Assembly (NCBI RefSeq): GCF_000333895.2
Contig: NZ_ANFM02000032.1
Coordinates: 62,001 to 126,000, forward strand
Direction: 5' to 3'
DNA from: Grimontia indica
GTDB taxonomy: Bacteria; Pseudomonadota; Gammaproteobacteria; Enterobacterales; Vibrionaceae
Length of the DNA: 64,000 nt
Below, piece by piece: positions 55,554 through 63,395 of the stretch (the first letter of the stretch is position 1; each line of letters opens with the position of its first letter). The translations under genes were made by a program, and so were the position numbers. Under the pieces are notes generated by a model that was not told the DNA's origin, did no database searches, and saw nothing but the letters and a program-made list of their open reading frames with translations.

Positions 55554-56518
55554 TGACCGAGCTCTCCACACCGTTTGAAGCACTGTTAAACCACACCACA
55601 TTGCTTGCGATGTGGGGAGCCCTTATTTTGCATTGGTTCTTCCCAGTGCCTGCCTATATCAGCCCTGTTACCATATGGCGTCGCGTTGCCGAAGCCATCT
55701 CCGACAAGGTCAATCACGAAGAAGACTCTCCGGAGCAGCAACGCCTTTCCGGCGGTTTAGCGCTCGCTGTGATGTGGCTGACCCTAGCAGTGCTTTTAGT
55801 CGCCTTAAAGCAAATTGTCTGGATTGGCTGGTTATTCGACCTTCTGTTGCTTTGGCTGGCATTAAGTTGGAAGCCCCTGACTGAGCTCGCGATGCAGGTC
55901 GAGCAAGCGCTCATTCGTGACGACAAGCCTGCAGCTCGAACCTTGCTGTCACAAACACTGAACCGCCAAACCCATTCACTCTCTCCAGTTGGTATTGCCA
56001 AAGCCAGTTGTGAAACACTACTGGTGGGGTATGCGCGAGGCCTTGTCTGCGTGCTGTTCTGGTATGCCGTTTTCGGTGGTATTGGCGCATTTCTTTACAC
56101 GCTGGTAGCGCAACTTGCCCGTGTCTGGCCTCCCCGCCGACAAGAGTTCTCCCAGTTTGGATTGGCTGCCTCAGGCTTTCTTGCTTTGCTCGATTGGATA
56201 CCATCCCGCTTATTTGCGCTTCTCATTGCCGCCGGACACCGCTTTGACCCTGCACTCACGGCAATCCGTGAACATGGACAAAGCTGGTCAGTGAACGGCG
56301 CGGGCTGGCTCCTTGCCGCATCCGGTGCCAAGCTGCAGCTTTCCCTGGGTGGCCCCGCCATCTATGACAGCGAGAAATGCACTCGCCCCAGTATTGGCGG
56401 AAGCGTTGCCGCTTCTCCTATACACCTAGCACTGTTGAATCAACAACTGAGGCAAAAGGCCTTGCTCTGGATCCTCATCCAAAGTTTCCTGATGTGGTTT
56501 ACCCACGGATTATCATGA
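55553..56518 (+). CDS. cbiB: CbiB/CobD family cobalamin biosynthesis protein
   Basis: 321 residues with several membrane helices (about 12-32, 66-86, 92-110, 160-185, 210-232, 300-318). The family makes adenosylcobinamide by attaching aminopropanol to the corrin side chain, here most likely during cobinamide salvage because no other corrin genes are nearby. Conserved region: an N-terminal HWFFPVPAYISPV block, and CGGP-like LQLSLGGPAIYDSEKCTRPSIGG toward the end. It is more divergent than typical CbiB and so may have a narrower role. The ATG at 55553 overlaps the mtnN stop by one base; its own stop overlaps btuF (ATGA). This order is conserved in vibrios. Confidence 0.86.
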   Translation: MTELSTPFEALLNHTTLLAMWGALILHWFFPVPAYISPVTIWRRVAEAISDKVNHEEDSPEQQRLSGGLALAVMWLTLAVLLVALKQIVWIGWLFDLLLLWLALSWKPLTELAMQVEQALIRDDKPAARTLLSQTLNRQTHSLSPVGIAKASCETLLVGYARGLVCVLFWYAVFGGIGAFLYTLVAQLARVWPPRRQEFSQFGLAASGFLALLDWIPSRLFALLIAAGHRFDPALTAIREHGQSWSVNGAGWLLAASGAKLQLSLGGPAIYDSEKCTRPSIGGSVAASPIHLALLNQQLRQKALLWILIQSFLMWFTHGLS

Positions 56519-57339
56519 TGTTCCGTTTTTTACTGGTTTTACTTTTTCTTCCATCCTTCACCTTTGCCGAACCACTTCGCGTTATCAGTCTTTCTCCACA
56601 TACCACAGAGCTCGCATTTGAAGCGGGGCTGGGAGATAACCTGATTGCAGTCAGTGCTCACAGCGATTACCCACCAGCAGCATTGAAACTTGAGCAGGTA
56701 GCCAACTACCGCGGGATCAATATTGAACGTGTCGTCACGCTTAAACCGGATTTGGTGCTGGCGTGGAAAGGCGGAAATCCAGATAAAGAACTCGCCAAGC
56801 TCGAAAGGCTTGGCATTGAAGTGTTCTACTCGAATCCGCACTCTCTTTACGACGCTGCCGATAACATTGAAAAGCTGGGTGAGTGGTCAGAAAACCCGGC
56901 TTTAGCCAAAGCTCGCGCTGATGGCGTTCGTGAAGAGCTGGCAAGCATTGAAGCAGCGCAAGCGGGAAAGTCCAAGGTATCCTATTTTTACCAACTCAGT
57001 GAATCACCGTTGCTCACAAACAACGGCGATCATTGGCCACAGCCTCTGTTTTCTCTCTGTGGCGGCGAAAACATCTTCGCAGAAAGCGCCGCTCCTTATC
57101 CTCAGGTCAGCATGGAGCAGATTGTAGTGAGAAAACCACTAGCGATTTTTTACCCTGCGGATCGTGAGAAACCTATGGCTGGTTGGCAAAAATGGCAGGA
57201 CTTTATCCCCGCAGTAAAAAACAGCGCTATCTTTGCAATAACCGGAGACTGGCTGAATCGTCCAACACCAAGAGCACTAAAAGCGGTAAGACAGATATGC
57301 CTCGCGATGGATAAGGTAAGAGGCGATCTCGATCACTAA
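56515..57339 (+). CDS. btuF: Vitamin B12-binding periplasmic protein BtuF
   Basis: 274 residues from the ATG at 56515, overlapping cbiB by four bases. A signal peptide (MMFRFLLVLLFLPSFTFA, cleavage before EPLRV) sends it to the periplasm, where it hands cobalamin from BtuB to BtuCD. The class III binding-protein fold is visible: RVISLSPHTTELAFEAG at the N-terminus, VANYRGINIERVVTLKPDLVLAW (30s-70s), a helical spine and a C-terminal lobe. Other iron-siderophore binding proteins share the fold, but synteny with cbiB favours B12. BtuCD genes are not in the window. Confidence 0.94.
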   Translation: MMFRFLLVLLFLPSFTFAEPLRVISLSPHTTELAFEAGLGDNLIAVSAHSDYPPAALKLEQVANYRGINIERVVTLKPDLVLAWKGGNPDKELAKLERLGIEVFYSNPHSLYDAADNIEKLGEWSENPALAKARADGVREELASIEAAQAGKSKVSYFYQLSESPLLTNNGDHWPQPLFSLCGGENIFAESAAPYPQVSMEQIVVRKPLAIFYPADREKPMAGWQKWQDFIPAVKNSAIFAITGDWLNRPTPRALKAVRQICLAMDKVRGDLDH

Positions 57340-57786
57340 TTCAAATAGTGGCTTGCAGAAGCTCTGTCTGTTGGATTGCCCGCCACCAAGTTTCACGTAA
57401 AATCGCGCGCGCTTAACCAATCCGTGTTACTGGAACTCCGTGTCACAATAAAAAATAAGACCCAGAGTAATATTAGGGTCTGTTGAGCTTTGGTGATGAT
57501 TTTTGCAGCAGTTTGTGGGGATTTTATGCAAGGCAGAGGCTTCGATGTGTAGCTAGCCTACATGAGAAGCCGATAACGCAGGAGAAAGTCCCCACAAACG
57601 CTGCCCGAAGGGTTCTGCCCTAAACGTTTTATGCTTTGTTGAGGTGTATTTGCTTAGAGTGGGCGGCACACACCTCGCCGCGCCTAAAACGCTTAGGGCT
57701 AGAACAAAATTTAACCACCAAAGCTCAATAGACCCTCGTAGTAGACGTCAGATTGGATGTTTGATTAAGGGATGAAATAGCGCTTT
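57340..57786. other. btuF-TRIC intergenic region
   Basis: 447 bp, more than half of it occupied by the MITE-like element (57475-57736). No gene is seen. Confidence 0.7.
57475..57736. mobile_element. 262-bp MITE-like element with 20-bp terminal inverted repeats
   Basis: Left end AGGGTCTGTTGAGCTTTGGT (57475-57494); right end (57717-57736) is its inverted copy with one change. No coding capacity. Inside are nested hairpins: GTTTGTGGGGA with TCCCCACAAAC (11 bp), GGCTTC...GAAGCC around a CTAG centre, a stem of about 20 positions starting GTTCTGCCCTAA and ending near TTAGGGCTAGAAC, and GAGGTGT with ACACCTC. No target-site duplication is obvious. A non-autonomous transposon derivative is the best reading. 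Confidence 0.8.
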
Positions 57787-58398
57787 ATGCTTCTGTATAT
57801 TTTAGACATGTTTGGTACGGCAGTCTTCGCCATATCAGGCGTATTACTTGCCAGTAAGTTAAGAATGGATCCCTTTGGAATGATCGTTCTTGCTATGGTC
57901 ACCGCAATCGGCGGCGGTACCATTCGTGATATGGCATTAGGCGCAACACCGGTCTTTTGGGTCAACCAGCCGGAATACCTTTGGATGATCCTTGTCACCT
58001 GTATTCTTTCCATGTTGCTTATCCGTCAACCGCGTCGCCTGCCGTGGTACTTTTTGCCCGTGGCAGATGCCATCGGTCTGGCCGTTTTTGTTGCTATCGG
58101 TGTCGATAAAGCGCTGAGCTATGGTGCTTCCCCCATGGTCGCGGTGATCATGGGTGTGATTACCGGCTGTGGTGGCGGTATCATCCGCGACGTACTCGCT
58201 CGGGAAATCCCGATGCTTTTCAGAACCGAAGTCTACGCAACTGCCTGTATTGCTGGTGGAATTATCCATACAGTGGCTTTGGCAGCCAACGTGGATGTCG
58301 AAATAGCGTCCATTGCCGGCATGATCACTACCTTGCTGATCAGGCTTGCTGCGATACGCTGGCACCTTTCTCTGCCTGTATTCGGTTCAGGGAAGTAA
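57787..58398 (+). CDS. TRIC cation channel family (YicG/UPF0126) protein
   Basis: A 203-residue inner-membrane protein with about seven helices in two repeats. Each half has the glycine-rich motif followed by Ile-Arg-Asp: GGGTIRDMALG (about 43-53) and GGGIIRDVLAREIP (about 129-142). These are the hallmarks of prokaryotic TRIC channels, which are trimeric monovalent-cation channels in structural studies; the physiological role in bacteria is open. Members are often called YicG or YadS in E. coli. The MITE lies just upstream, ending 50 bp before the ATG, so it may have replaced or supplied promoter sequence. Confidence 0.93.
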   Translation: MLLYILDMFGTAVFAISGVLLASKLRMDPFGMIVLAMVTAIGGGTIRDMALGATPVFWVNQPEYLWMILVTCILSMLLIRQPRRLPWYFLPVADAIGLAVFVAIGVDKALSYGASPMVAVIMGVITGCGGGIIRDVLAREIPMLFRTEVYATACIAGGIIHTVALAANVDVEIASIAGMITTLLIRLAAIRWHLSLPVFGSGK

Positions 58399-58416
58399 CT
58401 GCAGTTTCAAGCATTT

Positions 58417-58445
58417 AGAACGCGCCTCTTGGGCGCGTTTTTTGT
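58417..58445 (+). terminator. Terminator of the TRIC gene
   Basis: AACGCGCC-tctt-GGCGCGTT followed by TTTTTG. Confidence 0.92.
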
Positions 58446-58531
58446 TTCTTTTCCAGAAACATCCGCCTCTCATTCTGTTTCATCGTTTCCGCGCGACAGA
58501 TCTCGATCTGGCGATCATCTCATCCACTTAA

Positions 58532-58565
58532 GCCATTAAATAAACTTTTTACTTTATTTAATGGC
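58532..58565 (+). promoter_or_regulatory. Perfect 13-bp palindromic operator candidate before the VOC operon
   Basis: GCCATTAAATAAA (58532-58544), an 8-bp spacer and TTTATTTAATGGC (58553-58565). Its right arm overlaps a -35-like TTTATT (58553-58558), 16 bp before a -10-like TATTAT (58575-58580). The geometry suggests a repressor site. Confidence 0.65.
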
Positions 58566-58618
58566 GATCCGATCTATTATGTAAATATATAGCTTTACTT
58601 AATAACGAGGAGCATCCC

Positions 58619-59035
58619 ATGAGCAGCTATGTCGAACACGCCAATATCACTGTGACCAATCTCGATAACGCAATCCGGTTTTTGCAGACAGCCATGCCGG
58701 AGTTCTCCATTCGTGGCTCAGGCCAGAATGATGATTACGGCTGGTGCCATCTAGGTACTGACACCTCTTACATCGCCCTTCAGGAAGTGGTCATCGACAA
58801 AGCTGTCGAACGAGTCCCTTACCGTCAACTTGGTGTCAATCACATTGGCTTTGTGGTGGGAGATGCGGAAGGTACGGCGGAACGTCTGCGTGAAGCGGGC
58901 TATCAAGAGGCCTCTTTTGACAAGAGCCATCCAGCCCGCAAACGTGCATATTTTTTCGATAGCGATGGTATGGAGTGGGAATTCATCGAATACCTGACCG
59001 ATTCCATCGAAAGCCGGAACGATTACCTGCTTTAA
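58619..59035 (+). CDS. VOC (glyoxalase/dioxygenase superfamily) protein
   Basis: 138 residues with two beta-alpha-beta-beta-beta units. Candidate metal ligands are at the canonical places: His7 (VEHANI), a Glu near 56, His75 (VNHIGFVV) and Glu121 or Glu124 (MEWEFIEY). The superfamily includes glyoxalase I, extradiol dioxygenases and resistance proteins; the exact reaction cannot be told. It is first in a three-gene operon with a questin oxidase-like protein and a flavodoxin, which points to quinone or aromatic-compound chemistry. GAGGAGCATCCC is the ribosome site. It has a palindromic operator upstream. Confidence 0.88.
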   Translation: MSSYVEHANITVTNLDNAIRFLQTAMPEFSIRGSGQNDDYGWCHLGTDTSYIALQEVVIDKAVERVPYRQLGVNHIGFVVGDAEGTAERLREAGYQEASFDKSHPARKRAYFFDSDGMEWEFIEYLTDSIESRNDYLL

Positions 59036-59063
59036 GAACGAATAAAAATAGAGAGAAGCAGTC

Positions 59064-60038
59064 ATGTTTAAACCAATAACGTCAGAAGCACTATCACTCA
59101 TCAGGCATGGACATCGATATTCTCCAGCCTTTGGGCCGAGGCTTTCCAACCACTTGCCCATGGCGCTGATTGCCATGTCCCGGCTAGGTGCCTCATCAAA
59201 GGACTTACATGACGAGTTCCAACGGGCAACCCCTCATCTGGAAGTGGAACAAAATCCTGTTACCCCTCAAGTATTAAAGCTTGGGGAGAAAACACACAAT
59301 GCGGATTTCGTGCTCTATTACTGCAAGGAGCTGGAAACCAAAGGCATTGAAGCAACATTAAAGAAGGCTTTGCCAACCTTACTGCCCGGTATCGCGGCAG
59401 GTTCTTTCCATGCCTTAATTCGCCTCGCCTATGCGGTGGAAAGTGAAGACTTCACAGAGATCAGTCACGCACTTGCCTACTGGTCCTCCGGGTTTACGCC
59501 ATTAGGAAATCTGCAATATGCCACGGATAAAGACACCGTTTCCCATCTCAATGAGGCACTTGGGGTAATGCGGGATCACACCTATCGAGAAGGGATCATC
59601 ATCGATCATGTCGAAGAATTACGGGAACTTGCTAAGTACCACGCTGTTTCCACACAGCCTGCTTCATTGACCAAAGAGTCCGTTGCCATTGTGGTGCTCT
59701 CGCAATATGCCGCCAGCAATGATTTCACCTTGCTCCATGGCGTAACCGGCTTTCAGGCTCTGCTATCACTCGCGCCGTTTATCGACAATTTTGATTTCGC
59801 TCTCGACTGTTTCTGGCAGGCCTATGTCGGTGCAGCATGTACTGCTGAATACCGTGAGCCTGCCACTCTCGAATGCAGAAGTGTCCAACCGGATTGGGAT
59901 CTGTGTTCTAACCAGGCGCTGGCAACACAAGACGATCACACCATCAAACTTATCTACAGCTGCGCCCGGATTTATAACGAATTACAACTGGACGAGGCGC
60001 TATTCGCAATCAACGTCAGGCTAAAGGGATCTTTATGA
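59064..60038 (+). CDS. Questin oxidase family (DUF4243) protein
   Basis: 324 residues, mostly helical, cytosolic. It resembles the questin oxidase/DUF4243 family, whose fungal founder performs Baeyer-Villiger-type cleavage of the anthraquinone questin. Family-like features: early histidines (IRHGHRYSPAFGPRLSNHLPMALIAMSRL, 13-41) and GSFHALIRLAYAVES (about 113-127), where His-Gly and His-Ala-Leu motifs are conserved, plus LLHGVTGFQALLSL. No Rossmann motif or flavin site is visible; the partner flavodoxin may supply electrons. The ribosome site AGAGAAGC precedes it, and its stop overlaps the next start by four bases. The assignment is by family resemblance, so the substrate is unknown. Confidence 0.8.
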   Translation: MFKPITSEALSLIRHGHRYSPAFGPRLSNHLPMALIAMSRLGASSKDLHDEFQRATPHLEVEQNPVTPQVLKLGEKTHNADFVLYYCKELETKGIEATLKKALPTLLPGIAAGSFHALIRLAYAVESEDFTEISHALAYWSSGFTPLGNLQYATDKDTVSHLNEALGVMRDHTYREGIIIDHVEELRELAKYHAVSTQPASLTKESVAIVVLSQYAASNDFTLLHGVTGFQALLSLAPFIDNFDFALDCFWQAYVGAACTAEYREPATLECRSVQPDWDLCSNQALATQDDHTIKLIYSCARIYNELQLDEALFAINVRLKGSL

Positions 60039-60586
60039 AAAAAATCGCGATTGTTTATTTCTCACAAACCGGTACTACGGATGCACTGGCTAAAGCCGTG
60101 GCATGCGGCGCAGAAACGCAAGGGGCACAGGTTTTTGCTTACCGCATATTAGGTTCAGACATCTTTGAAGGACGCTTCAAAAACGACGCGTTGTTCGAAG
60201 AGCTCAGTGACATGGATGCCATCATCTTCGGCTCACCAACATACATGGGCGGTCCGACAGCACAGTTCAAAGCTTTTGCTGATGCGAGCAGTGAAAGTTG
60301 GTCCAAGCAGCGATGGAAGAACAAGTTCGCCGCTGGGTTTACCATTGGCGGCAGCCCTTGTGGCGAAGTACAAAGCACGGTGGAATATTTCAATGTACTG
60401 GCTACTCAGCACAGTATGCTTTGGGTGGGCATTGATGCGCCAGAAGGCGCACTCAGCAAAGACTTTAACCGCCTAAATGCTTCTCTTGGCGTAGTTGCAC
60501 TGGCTGATACAGAGAGTGGTCTTCATCCGGTGGATGCAAAAACTGCGGTGCGATTGGGTGAGCGGGTGGCGGAGCTGATTCGATAG
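60035..60586 (+). CDS. Flavodoxin/WrbA-like flavoprotein
   Basis: 183 residues with a flavodoxin fold. FSQTGTTDALAKAV (9-22) is the FMN phosphate loop, and GSPTYMGGPTAQFKAFAD (about 66-83) is the block seen in WrbA-type NAD(P)H:quinone oxidoreductases. GSPCGEVQSTV follows near 107-117. It is likely a quinone or other redox partner working with the two upstream gene products. The start overlaps the questin oxidase-like gene (ATGA). It is shorter than WrbA (198) and ends at a terminator shared with tyrS. Confidence 0.88.
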   Translation: MKKIAIVYFSQTGTTDALAKAVACGAETQGAQVFAYRILGSDIFEGRFKNDALFEELSDMDAIIFGSPTYMGGPTAQFKAFADASSESWSKQRWKNKFAAGFTIGGSPCGEVQSTVEYFNVLATQHSMLWVGIDAPEGALSKDFNRLNASLGVVALADTESGLHPVDAKTAVRLGERVAELIR

Positions 60587-60604
60587 CAGCTATCTAAAGT
60601 TAGC

Positions 60605-60630
60605 AAAAAGGCGCCATTTGGCGCCTTTTT
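60605..60630. terminator. Bidirectional terminator between flavodoxin gene and tyrS
   Basis: AAAAAGGCGCC-attt-GGCGCCTTTTT, perfectly symmetrical. Confidence 0.93.
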
Positions 60631-60635
60631 CGTGA

Positions 60636-61823
60636 TTATGCCAGCGTGATACGGGCAAATTTGCGTTTACCGACCTGGTAAACGGCAGTGCCGGCTGCTG
60701 GTACCAGCTTGGTATCGTCCAACTTCTCGCCGTCGATTTTCACCGCGCCCTGGCGAATCATACGCATTGCGTCTGAGGTTGAACCTACCAGTGCTGCATC
60801 TTTCAGCAGGTTAGCGATAGCAACACCTTGCTCAAAAGAAAACTCTGGCATTTCGTCAGGCATTGCGCCTTTCTGGAAACGGTTGATGAACTCAGCCTCT
60901 GCCGCTTCTGCATCCGCTTCTGAGTGGAAGCGAGCAATGATTTCTTTCGCCAGCAGGATCTTCACGTCACGTGGGTTACGGCCGTTAGCAATTTCTTCTT
61001 TAAGACCCGCAATCTCTTCCAATGGACGGAACGACAACAGTTCGTAGTAGTTCCACATCAGATCGTCAGAGATAGACATGATTTTTCCGAACATCTCAGT
61101 CGGTACATCGCTGATACCGATGTAGTTGTTCGCTGACTTCGACATTTTCTTCACGCCATCCAGACCCACCAGCAGAGGCATGGTGATCACGACTTGCTGT
61201 GATTGGCTGTTTTGCTTTTGCAGCTCACGCCCCATCAGCAGGTTGAACTTCTGGTCAGTACCACCCAGTTCAACATCAGCTTCCAGCGCCACAGAGTCAT
61301 AACCTTGCAGGAGCGGATAAATGAACTCGTGGATCGCGATTGGCTGGTTGTTGCTATAACGCTTTTTGAAATCGTCACGCTCAAGCATACGCGCAACGGT
61401 AGAACTCGCAGCCAGACGAATCATGCCATCCGTACCCAGCTCACTCAGCCAGCTTGAGTTGAACTCAATGCGGGTTTTCTCTGGATCCAGAATTTTGAAG
61501 ATCTGCTCTTTGTAAGTCTCAGCATTGCTCAGAACCTGCTCACGCGTCAGCGGTGGACGCGTTGTGTTCTTACCGCTTGGGTCACCTACCATCGCGGTAT
61601 AATCACCGATCAGGAAGATAACTTCATGGCCCAGCTCCTGGAAGGCACGCAATTTATTCATGATCACAGTGTGACCAAGGTGAATATCCGGTGCAGTTGG
61701 ATCCGCGCCCAACTTGATACGAAGAGGACGGTTCTCTTTCAGTTTTGCAATGAGTCCCTCTTCAGGAATCAACTCCTCAACACCACGCTTAATTTCAGCT
61801 AGCGCGGCTTCAATGCTCGCCAT
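60636..61823 (-). CDS. tyrS: Tyrosyl-tRNA synthetase (type 2)
   Basis: Charges tRNA-Tyr. 395 residues, shorter than E. coli TyrS (424). The class I signatures are HLGH (48-51) and KMSKS ([17 protein letters not shown]). E. coli-type enzymes have KFGKT, so this is the KMSKS-bearing type 2 subfamily that is common in vibrios and pseudomonads. The C-terminal S4-like domain ([16 protein letters not shown]) binds tRNA. It is transcribed leftward and divergent from the M23 peptidase gene, a known vibrio arrangement. No T-box or leader was noticed. Confidence 0.97.
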   Translation of the reverse strand: MASIEAALAEIKRGVEELIPEEGLIAKLKENRPLRIKLGADPTAPDIHLGHTVIMNKLRAFQELGHEVIFLIGDYTAMVGDPSGKNTTRPPLTREQVLSNAETYKEQIFKILDPEKTRIEFNSSWLSELGTDGMIRLAASSTVARMLERDDFKKRYSNNQPIAIHEFIYPLLQGYDSVALEADVELGGTDQKFNLLMGRELQKQNSQSQQVVITMPLLVGLDGVKKMSKSANNYIGISDVPTEMFGKIMSISDDLMWNYYELLSFRPLEEIAGLKEEIANGRNPRDVKILLAKEIIARFHSEADAEAAEAEFINRFQKGAMPDEMPEFSFEQGVAIANLLKDAALVGSTSDAMRMIRQGAVKIDGEKLDDTKLVPAAGTAVYQVGKRKFARITLA

Positions 61824-62012
61824 ATTTTATCGCTCCCACAGAATCGGCATTTTTTCGTAAGCCGACATACTACTTGAATAGCGATGGTTTTTGAAACCAG
61901 TTAGACTTGTTAGTAGAGAAAAGGAATGCTTAAGCCGATCGGTTTTTTCGAGAAAGTTGGCACAAACAAGCAGCTCCCTGTTTAATTCACTTTCCTTAAC
62001 GACTGTTTTTTA

Positions 62013-63332
62013 ATGCCTGTTAAACATATTGCTGCGCTACCTAGACTTCACCAAGTCTTGATCATGGCTCTCAGTGCCCTTGTTGTGGTGCTGATTTTGC
62101 TCCCCACCGAAACACCAGCTTCACATCCGGATGCCAAGTTCGAGGTGGGAAAACAATACCCAATTCATCTCGATACCGTTTCCTTACTTCCACCTGAAAA
62201 TGAGCAACAGCCCGTGCAGGCTTACGCCCCCTTGGAGTGGCATAAGTTCAAGGTGAAAGCCGGTGACAGTCTGGCGGTTATTTTTAACCGAGTAGGGATA
62301 AGCCCCACCACCCTTTACCGGCTGATCAACAGTGATAAAGGCACCAAATCGTTAGCCTCGTTGAAAGTGGGGGATGAAATTCACCTTGGCTTTGACGAAA
62401 ACGGCTTATTCACTCAGCTCGTGCAGCCGAAAAATGCCAATGAGAAACTTGTCGTCACCCGCATTGGTGATGAGTTCTTCTCCAAAACAGAATCCAAGCA
62501 AATTGATACTCAGGTGAACTTTGCCTCGGCAACCATCACCTCCAGTTTCTGGAATGCTGGCGTCGCAGCAGGACTCAACGCCAATCAAATCATGGAGCTG
62601 GCGGGCATTTTCGGTTGGGACATCGACTTCGCTCTCGACATCCGTCAGGGCGACAAATTTTCGGTGCTGTTTGAAGAGCAGTTGGTTGAAGGTGAAATGA
62701 TTGGCCGAGGTAATATTCTTGCCGCGACATTTACCAACCAGGGCGAAACCTTCACTGCAATCCGCTCTGAAACCGGTAAGTATTACGATGAGAAAGGCCG
62801 CGCAATGAGAAAAGCCTTCCTGCGCTCACCCGTTAACTTCCGGTACGTCAGTTCGAACTTCAACCCACGCCGACTGCACCCTGTGACGGGTCGCGTTAAA
62901 GCACACCGCGGCACAGATTATGTCGCACCTGTTGGTACACCGATTTGGGCGGCAGGCGATGGTGTCGTGATGAAGTCTGCCTACAACAAGTTCAATGGCC
63001 ACTACGTTTTCATCCGTCATAGCTCAACCTACATCACCAAGTACCTCCACCTGACCAAGCGTAAAGTGAAAACAGGTCAGCGCGTCAAACAAGGACAAAC
63101 CATTGGTACACTCGGTGGTACCGGCCGCGTGACAGGCCCTCACCTTCACTACGAATTTCTGGTAAACGGTGTTCATAAGAACCCAAGAACCGTCAAATTG
63201 CCACAATCGAAATCACTGGCAGGTAAGGAAAAGACCGCTTTTATTGAACTGGCTAAAGACCGCATGGCACAACTCAATAAGTTCGAGCAACTTTTAGCAT
63301 CCATCGGCACCCTGGAACGCGTTTCTTCTTAG
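62013..63332 (+). CDS. M23 murein endopeptidase with LysM/OapA-like domain (MepM-like)
   Basis: 439 residues. An N-terminal signal anchor (about 17-32, LIMALSALVVVLILLP) leads to the periplasm. An OapA/LysM-like region (about 75-165, WHKFKVKAGDSLAVIFNRVGI) binds peptidoglycan. The C-terminal M23 (LytM) domain carries zinc ligands in HRGTDY (His and Asp, about 294-299) and HLHYEF (about 377-382), with the catalytic His context YVFIRHSSTYITKYLHL. All key residues are present, so it should be an active D,D-endopeptidase cutting cross-links, like MepM/ShyA. It ends at a strong terminator. Confidence 0.93.
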   Translation: MPVKHIAALPRLHQVLIMALSALVVVLILLPTETPASHPDAKFEVGKQYPIHLDTVSLLPPENEQQPVQAYAPLEWHKFKVKAGDSLAVIFNRVGISPTTLYRLINSDKGTKSLASLKVGDEIHLGFDENGLFTQLVQPKNANEKLVVTRIGDEFFSKTESKQIDTQVNFASATITSSFWNAGVAAGLNANQIMELAGIFGWDIDFALDIRQGDKFSVLFEEQLVEGEMIGRGNILAATFTNQGETFTAIRSETGKYYDEKGRAMRKAFLRSPVNFRYVSSNFNPRRLHPVTGRVKAHRGTDYVAPVGTPIWAAGDGVVMKSAYNKFNGHYVFIRHSSTYITKYLHLTKRKVKTGQRVKQGQTIGTLGGTGRVTGPHLHYEFLVNGVHKNPRTVKLPQSKSLAGKEKTAFIELAKDRMAQLNKFEQLLASIGTLERVSS

Positions 63333-63346
63333 CAGTTTGATAGAAA

Positions 63347-63378
63347 ATAAAAAGCAGCGCATAAGCGCTGCTTTTTTG
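63347..63378. terminator. Bidirectional terminator between peptidase and RND genes
   Basis: AAAGCAGCGC-ataa-GCGCTGCTTT with A and T runs. Confidence 0.93.
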
Positions 63379-63395
63379 TACGTCGAAATTCCGCC

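Noticed and set aside
57475-57736. Assigning the MITE to a known insertion sequence family
   Set aside because: No target-site duplication was evident and I could not match the ends to a family from memory.
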